Positions 46,028-55,195 are shown, counted from the stretch's first letter. The stretch: DNA of 64,000 bases from Methanovulcanius yangii (GCF_018687785.1 NZ_LTBL01000001.1:310001-374000), one strand, 5' to 3'. A program made the numbers and translations. The notes: generated from the sequence alone by a model not told the origin.

Positions 46028-46720
46028 TTAGAGAATGTCGAGAGCACTTCTTCCCGATGTGGTCATGCCTGGAACGGCTAGTTTGCGTTCGAGAAGCATC
46101 ACTGCTACTGTTGTAATCGTAACGAGCACCAGATACAATATGCCGACGACCATGAACGTTTCAGTGTAGGTAAAATATTTTGTTGCAACCAGCTTTCCCG
46201 CTCCGGTAAGTTCGATGACCGTGAGCATGTATGCCAGTGATGAGTATTTGATGAGATAGATAAATTCATTGGACAATCCCGGGATTGCCCGTCGCAGAGC
46301 CTGGGGGAGGATGATGGAACGCACGGCCTGCATGCGCGTCATGCCCAGGGCCTGCGCAGCTATCATCTGTCCTTCCTTGACTGATCCAATTGCTCCCCGG
46401 ATGTATTCGGAACTATATGCACCATTACACATCACAAATCCAACGATCGAGGCGGAAAACGCTGAAAGGGTGATCCCTACGGAAGGAAGGCCAAAATAGA
46501 GAATGAAGAGCATAAGCAACAGGGGGGTTCCCTTGATAAATCCAACCACGCTTTTACAGAGAAAGATAACCGGCCTGGAACCGTAAACCCTTCCTATTGC
46601 GAGGAGAATGCCCAAGAGAAATCCAATGGGGGCCGCGATAAGAACCAGTTCAATGGTTATCACCAGACCCTCGAGGAGGGTGGGCATCAGAATCTGAAAT
46701 ATGAATTCAGTTGTGTCCAT
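46028..46720 (-). CDS. Polar amino-acid ABC transporter permease (second)
   Basis: 230 aa HisM/GlnP-type permease. Several membrane helices (ITIELVLIAAPIGFLLGILL first); the EAA-like loop is AQALGMTRMQAVRSIILPQAL. It is last of a four-gene transporter set, six bases after the ATPase gene. Confidence 0.92.
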   Translation of the reverse strand: MDTTEFIFQILMPTLLEGLVITIELVLIAAPIGFLLGILLAIGRVYGSRPVIFLCKSVVGFIKGTPLLLMLFILYFGLPSVGITLSAFSASIVGFVMCNGAYSSEYIRGAIGSVKEGQMIAAQALGMTRMQAVRSIILPQALRRAIPGLSNEFIYLIKYSSLAYMLTVIELTGAGKLVATKYFTYTETFMVVGILYLVLVTITTVAVMLLERKLAVPGMTTSGRSALDIL

Positions 46721-46726
46721 GAACCA

Positions 46727-47482
46727 TCATTCCGTCCCGAAACCGGTTACTTTTCCTATAAAATTCTTGCATCGTTCAAAGGTTTCGTCGCTCATCATCT
46801 GGTCCGGACTTCCCTGTTCCTGAATGATCCCATGCTCCATAAACATGATTCGTGTCGCAACTGAGCAGGCAAATCCCATCTCGTGGGTGACAACAAGCAT
46901 CGTCATTCCCTGTTCTGCAAGCTGTTTCATGACCTCGAGGACTTCACGGGTCAGTTCGGGATCCAATGCCGACGTGGGTTCATCAAAGAGGATGACGTCG
47001 GGGTCCATTGCAAGAGCTCGAGCGATGGAGACGCGCTGGGCCTGACCGCCTGAAAGTTCTGCCGGATAGTGGTCTGCCCATTTCTCCATGCCCACCTGAC
47101 GGAGTTCATAGAGAGCTTTTTCCCGAGCTTCTTTGGGATCCATTCCCCTGACTTTGATGAGGGCGATCTCGACGTTTTTCAGGGCAGTGAGATGATCGAA
47201 GAGGAAGAAGTTCTGGAAGACCATTCCAATCCGCTGCCGGAAATAATTGATTCGCTTGCCGGAGTTGGTCACCTCTTCTCCATGCAGCCATACGTGGCCG
47301 GCATCGGGTTTGTTCAGCTGATTTATACACCTGAGCAGGGTGCTTTTTCCGGTTCCGGAAGGTCCGATAAAACAGATGGTCTCCCCCTTTTTGACATCAA
47401 AGGTGACGCCACGGAGGACTTCGAGTTCTCCAAACGATTTGTGGATGTTTTCCACCTTGAGGATGTATTCTTCGTCTGCCAT
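46727..47482 (-). CDS. Amino-acid ABC transporter ATP-binding protein
   Basis: 251 aa GlnQ/HisP-type ATPase. Walker A GPSGTGKST, signature LSGGQAQRVSIARAL, Walker B VILFDEPTSALD and switch His VTHEMGF are all present. It couples ATP hydrolysis to uptake of polar amino acids. It lies between the two permeases. Confidence 0.95.
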   Translation of the reverse strand: MADEEYILKVENIHKSFGELEVLRGVTFDVKKGETICFIGPSGTGKSTLLRCINQLNKPDAGHVWLHGEEVTNSGKRINYFRQRIGMVFQNFFLFDHLTALKNVEIALIKVRGMDPKEAREKALYELRQVGMEKWADHYPAELSGGQAQRVSIARALAMDPDVILFDEPTSALDPELTREVLEVMKQLAEQGMTMLVVTHEMGFACSVATRIMFMEHGIIQEQGSPDQMMSDETFERCKNFIGKVTGFGTE

Positions 47483-47484
47483 AA

Positions 47485-48159
47485 TTACATTGCTCCTGTC
47501 CCGAATCCCGGGACTTCCACCTTCTTCTCTATTGTATGTAGCACCTTCAGGCCTGCATAGTTGAGCAGGATGAAAATCCCCGCACAGACCAGGTATATCG
47601 GCATCGTAACATACGTCTGCGATACAATCTGGGATGTTCTTGTCAGGAGTTCTGCAACACCAATAGCATAGCAGATGGCCGAATCTGTGAGAATGTTCGG
47701 ATATTCATTGGACCAGCCGGGAAGTGCGATCCGTACTGCCTGTGGGAGTATGATATTGCGGATTCCCTGGAATCGGGTCATCCCGAGAGATCGTGCTGCA
47801 ACCATCTGGCCTTCACTGATCGACTGAATTGCCCCGCGAAAAATCTGTGACTGATATGCGGCCCCTCTTAGTCCAAGTACAGTGGCACCGACAAAGAATG
47901 CCGGAAGATCAAGACCCAGTCCTGGGAATATACCGAAATAGAAGAGAAACAGTAAAACAAGCACAGGGAGGCCACGGAAGAACCATACATATATTCCAAC
48001 AACTGCACGGACCGGTAATTTACCATACACCTGTCCGAGGGCCATGGGAAGTCCGACCAATACCCCGATGATGAGGGCAGATGCAACAAGACCAAGGGTT
48101 GCAAATATTCCTGATATCAGGTAGGGAAACCATTCGATGAGGATAGTGATGAGATCCAT
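47485..48159 (-). CDS. Polar amino-acid ABC transporter permease (first)
   Basis: 224 aa paralogue of the other permease, with the matching loop ARSLGMTRFQGIRNIILPQAV. Five or so membrane helices. Two bases separate its stop from the ATPase start. The two permeases likely form the membrane heterodimer. Confidence 0.92.
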   Translation of the reverse strand: MDLITILIEWFPYLISGIFATLGLVASALIIGVLVGLPMALGQVYGKLPVRAVVGIYVWFFRGLPVLVLLFLFYFGIFPGLGLDLPAFFVGATVLGLRGAAYQSQIFRGAIQSISEGQMVAARSLGMTRFQGIRNIILPQAVRIALPGWSNEYPNILTDSAICYAIGVAELLTRTSQIVSQTYVTMPIYLVCAGIFILLNYAGLKVLHTIEKKVEVPGFGTGAM

Positions 48160-48269
48160 CAGTCAATCACCGTCTCTCAGGTAATGGTTGGCCGTATGGG
48201 TGATGTATTCCTTTGTGAATTCGCATTGCGTTCACTCAGTATTAAATCCTAGTACAAAATAGAAGTTTT

Positions 48270-48286
48270 GAAGTGAAAATCACTTC
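48270..48286 (-). other. Hairpin between binding-protein and permease genes
   Basis: GAAGTGA and TCACTTC form a perfect seven-base stem with a three-base loop in the 145-base gap after the binding-protein gene. No long T-run follows on the minus strand. Such hairpins between a binding-protein gene and its permeases can stop part of transcription or protect upstream mRNA. Confidence 0.5.
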
Positions 48287-48304
48287 TTAACCCTGTTCGA
48301 ATAC

Positions 48305-49108
48305 CTACTCTGTCATCTCATATTGTTCTTTCAACTCTTCCCAATACGGATCCGCCATCAGTTTGGTGATTCCTTCATTGATGGTTTCGAGAAGTTCGGT
48401 GTCATCTTTGCGGATTGCAACTCCGTACTCTTCACCGGTGTCGATTTCACCGACAATGACCAGGGGTTTTCCTTCAATGGCATCCAGCATAGGGGGTTTG
48501 TCGTAGATAGCAGCATCGATGCGCTGGTTCTTGAGATCCTCTGCTACAAGCGGGAAGTTGTCGTAGGTTTTCAGGCTCTCCTTTTCCATAAGGCCGGTTT
48601 CGACAAGATGTTCCTCAACCCAGAATTGTCCGGTAGTTCCACGCTGTCCACCGACTACGAGGGTACCGCTCTTGAAGTCCTCGAGTGTGTAACCGGAATC
48701 TTCATGCACTGCGACGGACTGATTGACCTTCCAGTAGGGTATGGAGAAACTGACCTTTTCCTTGCGCTCCTCTGTGATTGTCATGCCGGAATAGACCATG
48801 TCAATCTTACCATTCTGAAGAGCGACAATGATTCCATCCCATGCAATGGGCTGGATCTCCACTTCAAAACCCTGTTCCTCTGCGATCCACTTAATGGAGT
48901 CAACATCGAAGCCCTGAGGGTTCCCTTCGGAGTCGATATAACTGTATGGGGGATATTCCCCGTCAATGCCAACGACATATACGGTCTTCTCCGCAACCTG
49001 AGCGGGTGCCCCCTCAGAGGGCTGACCGGTGCTGGAAGTACATCCAGCAAACCCGACAGCAATGATGACCATAGCTACCAGTAATGTTCCCAACCAATTA
49101 CGGCTCAT
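48305..49108 (-). CDS. Amino-acid ABC transporter substrate-binding lipoprotein
   Basis: 267 aa. The signal peptide ends in a lipobox, VGFAGC, with Cys22 or so as the lipid anchor. The rest is a family 3 bacterial-type solute-binding fold (GIDGEYPPYSYIDSEGNPQG; DGIIVALQNGKIDMVYSGM). Most similar in type to cystine, glutamine or polar amino acid receptors; the exact ligand is not clear. First in the transporter set, with a leaderless-type promoter. Confidence 0.93.
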   Translation of the reverse strand: MSRNWLGTLLVAMVIIAVGFAGCTSSTGQPSEGAPAQVAEKTVYVVGIDGEYPPYSYIDSEGNPQGFDVDSIKWIAEEQGFEVEIQPIAWDGIIVALQNGKIDMVYSGMTITEERKEKVSFSIPYWKVNQSVAVHEDSGYTLEDFKSGTLVVGGQRGTTGQFWVEEHLVETGLMEKESLKTYDNFPLVAEDLKNQRIDAAIYDKPPMLDAIEGKPLVIVGEIDTGEEYGVAIRKDDTELLETINEGITKLMADPYWEELKEQYEMTE

Positions 49109-49131
49109 AGAATGAATTTTTAGTCTGCCCT

Positions 49132-49140
49132 TCTTTTATG
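49132..49140 (-). promoter_or_regulatory. TATA box of the ABC transporter operon
   Basis: ACATAAAAG on the minus strand is about 28 bases before the ATG at 49108. The rest of the 245-base spacer (to 49353) has no gene; it holds a small perfect inverted repeat CCATCA-AC-TGATGG at 49244-49257. Confidence 0.5.
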
Positions 49141-49243
49141 TTTTATGAAATGAATCTCGGTATGGGAAAAAAGAAAATTTAGGCCTTTCATGGACATCCG
49201 TCGAAGAATTTTGTATTCTTTGAAATATTCTGATATTTTTCCA

Positions 49244-49257
49244 CCATCAACTGATGG
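49244..49257. other. Small perfect inverted repeat in the ABC promoter region
   Basis: CCATCA and TGATGG with a two-base centre. It is about 135 bases upstream of the transporter start, and 100 bases downstream of the DHH gene. Possible operator; no T-run supports a terminator. Confidence 0.25.
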
Positions 49258-49353
49258 GTCAATTTGTCAAAAACGCGGTAACGGGGTCATCGGATAAGAG
49301 GCGATATGACAGTCATCCTGTTCCTGAAAAAATTTTGATACATGCCAATTATA

Positions 49354-50340
49354 TTAGCGCGCCCCATCGCCCAGGGGGATCTCCTCTGCAATCCGTACCA
49401 GATCATCGAAATGGTGATTTTTTCTCGTCAGAGCAAGTGATGCACGGTCAATGAATGTGAATGAAAATGTCCCACCGGCAGCGGGTGGATGTCCACCCCC
49501 GTTGAAGGCGCGTGCGATGAGGTGACTTATGGGTGGTTTGGATCGAATGGAAAATCTTCCGCTTTTACCGTACACCACTTCGATATCAGTAAAAAATTCA
49601 TCACGAATTGCATGTGCAGTCTCACTCGGATACCCATAGAGAGGTGCAAAAGCTATCCTGAATCTGCTTCCAAGGATTACCATCCTGCGCTTGCTTTTTT
49701 TTATTGCATTCTCCCGCTCTTTTTCTATCTCTGCATACTTCTCTTGTATCCATTCATCAGAGAGAATGCCTCGTGCCAGCCGATCCCGTACAGGGTTCAG
49801 GTTGGCATGAATGGTGCAGACCTGTCCAAGTGGCGCTGATCTCGGGTCCAGATGTTTCCAGAGATCGTAATCGCAGACAACACGTGCGATTTCACCCGCG
49901 GTGCTGTTACCGGGCATCAGATCCCTGGCACAAATCCCGGTTGCACAGGTTTCCGTATCGACAATCAAATATTCACTGCGCTCGGCGACGGATGCGATCT
50001 CATCGGGTGTCCAGCGGTGATGATCTCGCCATTCTATTCGCCAGTTGTTTGACCGTGCCTTTTCGAGAACTTCCTGTGCTCCGGGGAAGTATCCCAGATC
50101 ACTGATACTCAGGATGTCTCCTCTTCCATCAACATCGGCCAGAGCAGAGAGAAGACGGGGAAATTTTCCAACGGATGACCAGATGGTAAATACATTTGAA
50201 TGGTGCATTCGGTGAATTGCATCGCATCCTGCCGCGTCAAGATCATTGTGCGTTAAATGGACGACGTTTCCCTTGCGTTCCCCAACCGATTTCATGAGAT
50301 GAGAAAATCCTTCACTGCTTCCTGATCCCCGTGTTCCCAT
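49354..50340 (-). CDS. DHH-family phosphoesterase (oligoribonuclease/NrnA-like)
   Basis: 328 aa. Metal ligands appear in THNDLDAAGCDA, SDLGYF, the DHH triad RDHHRW and VDTETCATG; the C-terminal DHHA1 domain has FNGGGHPPAAGG. Members cleave short oligonucleotides, pAp or cyclic dinucleotide products. No TM segment, so it is cytoplasmic. It stands alone between the ABC promoter and tRNA-Phe. Confidence 0.88.
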   Translation of the reverse strand: MGTRGSGSSEGFSHLMKSVGERKGNVVHLTHNDLDAAGCDAIHRMHHSNVFTIWSSVGKFPRLLSALADVDGRGDILSISDLGYFPGAQEVLEKARSNNWRIEWRDHHRWTPDEIASVAERSEYLIVDTETCATGICARDLMPGNSTAGEIARVVCDYDLWKHLDPRSAPLGQVCTIHANLNPVRDRLARGILSDEWIQEKYAEIEKERENAIKKSKRRMVILGSRFRIAFAPLYGYPSETAHAIRDEFFTDIEVVYGKSGRFSIRSKPPISHLIARAFNGGGHPPAAGGTFSFTFIDRASLALTRKNHHFDDLVRIAEEIPLGDGAR

Positions 50341-50464
50341 TGTTCTATTCTTTTCACGGATAACGTCATAAAAGGCATGTTTCAGGACTATTGCACAAAA
50401 TTAGGATTCTTTCTGTAGGAAATCAAAGAATTTATTACCTTGTGGGTGCAATCTTGTATCCCAA

Positions 50465-50538
50465 GCCTTAGTAGCTCAGACTGGGAGAGCGCCAGACTGA
50501 AGATCTGGTTGTCGCCGGTTCAAATCCGGCCTGAGGCA
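50465..50538 (+). tRNA. tRNA-Phe (anticodon GAA)
   Basis: 74 nt. Acceptor GCCTTAG pairs with CTGAGGC with one G-T pair; anticodon stem CCAGA/TCTGG encloses CTGAAGA with GAA. T-arm GCCGG-TTCAAAT-CCGGC. Discriminator A at 50538; no CCA encoded and no intron. A TATA-like AATTTATTA lies at 50429-50437. Confidence 0.95.
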
Positions 50539-50545
50539 TAAGATC

Positions 50546-50552
50546 TTTTTTT
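50546..50552 (+). terminator. T-run terminator of tRNA-Phe
   Basis: Seven T residues, eight bases after the tRNA end. Confidence 0.6.
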
Positions 50553-50617
50553 AAAAATAATCTGACAGGAACATTTATTTTCCGGTATTCCTATCACCCT
50601 TCATTCGGGATGTTGTC

Positions 50618-51076
50618 ATGGCGGTTGATGGGGATCTTATTGAAATATTTGATGTCAGGCAGAACAAGGTCAACTGTGTGCCTCTCATTGAAAAAACGGA
50701 TGAGGAATGGTTTCATATTCTGGGCGTCAAGGAATACGAAGTTGCACGAAAGGGTGGAACCGAGGCGCCTTTTACCGGGAAATATTATAAATGTGATGAA
50801 GAAGGGGTGTATGCCTGTGTGTGTTGTGGTACGGATCTCTTCGTTTCCTCTGATAAATTTGATTCGGGGACAGGATGGCCAAGTTTTACGCGCCCTGTTT
50901 CTGTGAAAAACGTTAAGGAGATTCCAGATTATTCGTATGGAATGTTACGAACCGAGGTTCGCTGCCGAAGGTGTGGGGCCCACCTTGGTCATGTGTTTGA
51001 TGACGGGCCCGCTCCGACACATCTGAGGTACTGCATGAATTCAGCCTCGCTGAAGTTTATTCCCGCGCAGAATTAG
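50618..51076 (+). CDS. msrB: Peptide-methionine (R)-S-oxide reductase MsrB
   Basis: Reduces methionine-R-sulfoxide in damaged proteins. 152 aa with zinc Cys pairs CVCC and CRRC, the substrate motif TGWPSF and the catalytic Cys in RYCMNSASLKF. The first 30 residues are an extension. The 3' end overlaps the convergent sensor kinase gene by 20 bases. Confidence 0.95.
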   Translation: MAVDGDLIEIFDVRQNKVNCVPLIEKTDEEWFHILGVKEYEVARKGGTEAPFTGKYYKCDEEGVYACVCCGTDLFVSSDKFDSGTGWPSFTRPVSVKNVKEIPDYSYGMLRTEVRCRRCGAHLGHVFDDGPAPTHLRYCMNSASLKFIPAQN

Positions 51077-52895
51077 GTTTGCCCTGCTCAATCTTTGAGA
51101 TCTTGGGGAGGACGATGGTAAATTTACTTCCTTTTCCGGATGTACTTTTCACAAGAATGGTTCCTCCATGCATTTCGATATATGTGCGGGCGATTGAGAG
51201 CCCAAGTCCCATTCTCCCAAATTCCCTGTTTAATGCGTTTGTGTCGCCGATGAAGAATGGCTCAAATATGTGCGGGATTTCAGTGTCTGTCATCCCTTTT
51301 CCGTTGTCCTCTATGCATATCTGGTGGGATGATATGCTCTCCGAATGTGAAATCGTGATGATTCTGGGATCGGTGCTATACTGGATGGCATTTGCGGCGA
51401 TCCCCTCGACCACCTGATAGACCCGATCCCTGTCTGCGTAGAGGAGGATATCGTCAGGTATCAACAGCGAAATGCTGGCACATTTATGATAGGAGTTGGA
51501 GGCGATAATCTCCTGAACGAGATTTCTCAGTTCAAATGCCGAGTATCGTAGTTGAGGGGCATACCTGTCGAGAACACCATGCTCGAGCATCCTGTCTACG
51601 AGAGTACGTTCTCGTTCTGCACTATCTAGACAAATTTTCAGCATGTGGAGGGTGTCGCTGTCAAGTGTCGTTGAAACCTTCTCATCGTCGATTATCATAT
51701 TGAGATAACCGACAATGGGTTGAAGAGGGGTGCGGAGTTCGTGTGCGGCAACATTGATGAAATTCTTCCAGCGCCGTGTCTCGTCTTCGGTCGAGGTCTG
51801 AAATTCCGGTTTGGTTTGAGCAAGAGATGGTTCGTGCATAATCCCGATGATTGCCGTTACCTCGTCCTCTTCAAGCATTGGCGTCAGTGTGGCGTAAATG
51901 GGGACAACGCTATCATCAAGCTTCACATCTGCAGCAAAGGACGATGGCTGCTTATCGGCATGGATACTCTTCATGCATGAGATGCATTCATCTTCTGAAC
52001 TGAATATTTCATGAAGTTTTTTTCCAATGAAGGTTTGTGGAGATATTCCTGCGCTTATAAGACGTGACCAGTGAAAGCTGTTTATGGTGCTGTCGGCGGA
52101 CAGAATGATCAGAGCATTCAGGGATGAATCAAGAATCTGCCTCAGTTCCGATGTCAGGTCCAAAGTCCTTGCTGCATGCCCCCCCATGTCATCAGAGATT
52201 TCGATAATGGAACATTCGATCGTACCGCCGGTTGGGTTGCATGAAACAAGGACAGTGCGGACCTTTCCATTATGGTCCTGAAAACGAATCCGTGTATGGA
52301 TTGCTATGTCATCCCCCTGAATTTCCTGTATCAGGTCTTTTCCTTCCTGCATGGTGCCGAGGATGTCGGTTGCCGTCAGAGATGTTAGCTGGGTTGGTGA
52401 AAATCCGGTGATTGATGCAATTTTTCCATTGAAACCGATGATGCGCTGTGAAGTTTTATCCCAGGTTAAATGGGCGATATTGAGGTTTTCCATCGCATTT
52501 GCAATTGTGGCGGCTGTTGAGGTTTCGGATTTGAGCGATGTGGCCGCGATCACTACCCACAGAAAAAGGGCAGAAGACAACAGGATGATGATCGGATCAA
52601 TTGGGAAGCCATGAACAAAGAACCAGCCGGTGACGGAAAGATAAGTGATGATGAGGGCGAGGGTTGCAGGAAAACTTCTTTCCGGAAACCACAGTGCGAT
52701 AAGAATAATGGGGATGATAAAGAGCTGGGGGAAGACGTAGATGAGGGATCGGTGGATATCGGAGGGGGAGAGAACAAACCCTTCAATGGTCATCAACAGT
52801 GCGAGGACGACAAAGGCCCCGGTAACCCATGTTCTGAGAAATGTATTTTCATCAGTGAATAAGAATTTGCGTTGTCTGTTTCCCCCATATTCCAT
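51057..52895 (-). CDS. Membrane PAS sensor histidine kinase
   Basis: 612 aa. About four N-terminal membrane segments (25-120), then two PAS domains (about 130-245 and 250-350; the second contains ECISC, as seen in redox- or metal-sensing PAS). The HisKA H-box has His385 (NVAAHELRTPLQP). The HATPase has EGIAANAIQYS, IEDNGKGM and GRMGLGLSIARTY. It is an orphan: no response regulator gene is close by. It is convergent with msrB. Confidence 0.92.
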   Translation of the reverse strand: MEYGGNRQRKFLFTDENTFLRTWVTGAFVVLALLMTIEGFVLSPSDIHRSLIYVFPQLFIIPIILIALWFPERSFPATLALIITYLSVTGWFFVHGFPIDPIIILLSSALFLWVVIAATSLKSETSTAATIANAMENLNIAHLTWDKTSQRIIGFNGKIASITGFSPTQLTSLTATDILGTMQEGKDLIQEIQGDDIAIHTRIRFQDHNGKVRTVLVSCNPTGGTIECSIIEISDDMGGHAARTLDLTSELRQILDSSLNALIILSADSTINSFHWSRLISAGISPQTFIGKKLHEIFSSEDECISCMKSIHADKQPSSFAADVKLDDSVVPIYATLTPMLEEDEVTAIIGIMHEPSLAQTKPEFQTSTEDETRRWKNFINVAAHELRTPLQPIVGYLNMIIDDEKVSTTLDSDTLHMLKICLDSAERERTLVDRMLEHGVLDRYAPQLRYSAFELRNLVQEIIASNSYHKCASISLLIPDDILLYADRDRVYQVVEGIAANAIQYSTDPRIITISHSESISSHQICIEDNGKGMTDTEIPHIFEPFFIGDTNALNREFGRMGLGLSIARTYIEMHGGTILVKSTSGKGSKFTIVLPKISKIEQGKPNSARE

Positions 52896-53130
52896 AAGCG
52901 GCCCTCTATGTACAAAATACTATGAAATTTGGTTGGTATTTTAATTTTGCTTATTAATTTTAATAAGCGAGATTCTCTAATCTATTGTGTATCCTTCAGA
53001 ATATTGGATTTATTTAAATTTGTAGAGTTTTTTTTAAAAATTCTCCTGAGTTCCATGGTTTTTGATTGGCGATTTGGATGTTGAAAGTGCACAACAAATC
53101 ACTAATTAGTTTTACTGCATACAGTACTGC

Positions 53131-53811
53131 ATGCGTCCATTCGTTTTCGTCAATCTAGCAATGAGTGCTGATGGAAAGCTTTCAACGCGTGAACGACGTC
53201 AGGTCCGGATTTCTGGTGAAGATGATTTTCTTCGGGTTGATCAGATAAAGGCAGATAGCGATGCGATTATGGTTGGCATCGGAACAATATTTGCGGATAA
53301 TCCCTCCCTGACAGTTAAGTCCGAGGAAAGAAAGGCGGCCCGTCGTCAAGAAGGAAAGGAGGAGAATCCGGTTCGTATTGTCATCGATAGTTTGGGAAGG
53401 ATTCCTCTTGATGCGGAAATTCTTCACAAGGGGCCGGGACAGAGAATCATTGCTGTTTCAGGGAGAATGGATCCCGGACGGCAGGCGGAACTGCAAAAAT
53501 ATGCGGATGTCATCGTATGCGGGAATGATGACAGGGTTCATCTAACGACCTTGCTGAACCGCCTTGGGGAACGGGGAATCCGCAGACTGATGGTTGAAGG
53601 CGGCGGAACGCTCATCTGGGGCCTTTTTGAAGAAGGACTGGTTGATGAAATAATCACCTGTATAGGAAACGTAATTATCGGCGGTTCGGATGCACCTACT
53701 CCGGTGGACGGTCCCGGGTTCCTCAAGGAATCGGAATTTCCAGCCCTTGAACTCATAGAATCGGCGCCAATGGATCAGGGCGTTGTTCTGAGGTGGAAGG
53801 TCAAAAAATAA
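53131..53811 (+). CDS. 2,5-diamino-6-ribosylamino-pyrimidinone phosphate reductase (RibD-C/ArfC type)
   Basis: 226 aa NADPH-dependent reductase of riboflavin and F420 deazaflavin precursor synthesis. RPFVFVNLAMSADGKLSTRER at the start, VGIGTIFADNPSLTV and LMVEGGGTLIWGLFEEGLVDE are diagnostic. The ATG is about 25 bases after a TAATTAG-type AT-rich element, so leaderless translation is likely. The ACTGCAT sequence occurs twice just before and at the start. Confidence 0.9.
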   Translation: MRPFVFVNLAMSADGKLSTRERRQVRISGEDDFLRVDQIKADSDAIMVGIGTIFADNPSLTVKSEERKAARRQEGKEENPVRIVIDSLGRIPLDAEILHKGPGQRIIAVSGRMDPGRQAELQKYADVIVCGNDDRVHLTTLLNRLGERGIRRLMVEGGGTLIWGLFEEGLVDEIITCIGNVIIGGSDAPTPVDGPGFLKESEFPALELIESAPMDQGVVLRWKVKK

Positions 53812-53834
53812 TGTGGGTTGATCGGATGTGCGGG

Positions 53835-54317
53835 TCAGGTTGTACGGTTCCGTGACAGAACGTTGTCATAGATGGTGTAGCTGCTTCCATCGTTATACCA
53901 GACCTTGGCTGTGACGCGATCAGTCCCTGTTGTCGCTTCTCCGGCAGCTACGGTAAAGGTTGCTTCTGAATTGATCCGTGGTTCAAGCGACTTTTCGGTC
54001 ACCTTTCCATTTGATGCGATAACTGTTGTTTTAAGGACATTTACCTGATCCATCCCTTTTCCACCGTTAAAGGTGACGACAATGTCCCCCGTTATCGGAT
54101 CTTTTACAGCCGCTACGGTGACCGAAATGGTTGTTGGCACAACATCCGTTGGATTGGGAACAAGATTCGGTGATGTCGGCGACGTTGCTGTAGGTTGGTT
54201 TGTTACCGGTAGAGGTGTCGGCGACGGAGTTCCGGGGGCAGAACTATCTGTGCATCCAGCTACCAGGACAATTGCGGCAATGAGGAGGAGAATAATCGCA
54301 AAATTTCCCTGTTTCAT
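53835..54317 (-). CDS. Secreted lipoprotein, Pro/Thr-rich linker
   Basis: 160 aa. A signal peptide ends in the lipobox LVAGC. A Pro/Thr/Ser-rich linker (about 23-65) follows and a beta-rich domain like archaeal type IV pilin C-terminal or Ig-like folds (VKDPITGDIVVTFNGGKGMD). Function unknown; likely cell-surface bound. It is divergent from the membrane protein gene next door. Confidence 0.8.
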   Translation of the reverse strand: MKQGNFAIILLLIAAIVLVAGCTDSSAPGTPSPTPLPVTNQPTATSPTSPNLVPNPTDVVPTTISVTVAAVKDPITGDIVVTFNGGKGMDQVNVLKTTVIASNGKVTEKSLEPRINSEATFTVAAGEATTGTDRVTAKVWYNDGSSYTIYDNVLSRNRTT

Positions 54318-54410
54318 GTTCTATCATACGAAAATTTTCTATTTATCAGTATCGGATACTATACTTGGGGTACCAGTTCGATATCTGGCCCGGAGCGTGA
54401 TACTACGAAT

Positions 54411-55142
54411 ATCCGATGGGAATATAAACTTGCGATTTTTCTGGTTTTTGCATCTGTCAGCATTTATTCCATAAAATTTGCGGTTTTCCACAATCCTCAG
54501 GACACGGTCAACTATCTCTTCAATTCGATGGGATTTCTGCCGATTAATGTCCTTCTTGTAACAGTCGTTCTCAACAGCCTGTTGACCATCCGGTCAAGGC
54601 GGGAAAAACTACAGAAACTCAATATGGTCATCGGGACATTTTTTTCTGAGATAGGGAATCATCTCCTTGTTGTTCTCTCGGATAATGACCCAAAGGCGGA
54701 CGATCTTCGAAGAGCTCTTCTGATACGCGAGGACTGGGACCGGGAACAATTTTCTGCCATCTGCAGGATTATTGAGCAGAGGGAGTACGAGGTCAATACT
54801 GAGAATATCGACCTTGTGGAATTGCATGGCTACCTTATGGAAAAACGTGACTTCATGCTCAGGCTGTTGGAAAATCCCGTTCTTCTTGAGCATCAGTCCT
54901 TTACCGAACTTCTCAGCGCGGTTTTCCACCTGAATGAAGAACTATGGAGGCGTGATGATTTTACCTGTCTCCCTGCGTCCGACTGTCGTCACCTTGAAGG
55001 GGACATTGTCAGGGTGTACAGAGAACTGGTTCGTGAATGGATCTACTACATGCAATATCTCAAGGATAACTATCCGTACATGTTCTCACTTGCGCTGAGG
55101 ACCAATCCATTTGACGAAGAAGCCTCTCCGGTTGTGGCATAA
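54411..55142 (+). CDS. Two-helix membrane protein of unknown function, apparent ATC start
   Basis: 243 aa if started at ATC 54411. The first ATG in frame, 54528, would remove a helix of the form LAIFLVFASVSIYSIKFAVF that starts the conserved family pattern. A second helix (GFLPINVLLVTVVL) and a charged cytoplasmic part with KLNMVIGTFFSEIGNHLL follow. No ATG, GTG or TTG occurs between the upstream end of the frame and 54528. GGAGCGTGAT lies upstream (54392-54401). Role unknown; the fold past residue 80 is helical. Confidence 0.65.
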   Translation: MRWEYKLAIFLVFASVSIYSIKFAVFHNPQDTVNYLFNSMGFLPINVLLVTVVLNSLLTIRSRREKLQKLNMVIGTFFSEIGNHLLVVLSDNDPKADDLRRALLIREDWDREQFSAICRIIEQREYEVNTENIDLVELHGYLMEKRDFMLRLLENPVLLEHQSFTELLSAVFHLNEELWRRDDFTCLPASDCRHLEGDIVRVYRELVREWIYYMQYLKDNYPYMFSLALRTNPFDEEASPVVA

Positions 55143-55183
55143 TCTTCATCATCTTTTTTTTCTGCTGAAATGTCAGGAGATAC

Positions 55184-55195
55184 ATTATATTAAAT
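55184..55195 (+). promoter_or_regulatory. TATA box of the 2-oxoacid oxidoreductase operon
   Basis: ATTATATTAAAT lies about 35 bases before the ATG at 55225, giving a leader near eight bases. A T-run at 55153-55161 just before it can end the upstream transcript. Confidence 0.5.

Noticed and set aside
48323-49084. 253 aa plus-strand frame over the binding-protein gene
   Set aside because: Shadow of the lipoprotein gene with Cys-rich random composition.
49254-49454. 66 aa plus-strand frame between the ABC promoter and DHH gene
   Set aside because: Overlaps the DHH gene and has no family pattern.
54528-55142. ATG 54528 as start of the membrane protein
   Set aside because: Would cut off an evident first membrane helix and charged N-terminus encoded in frame just upstream.
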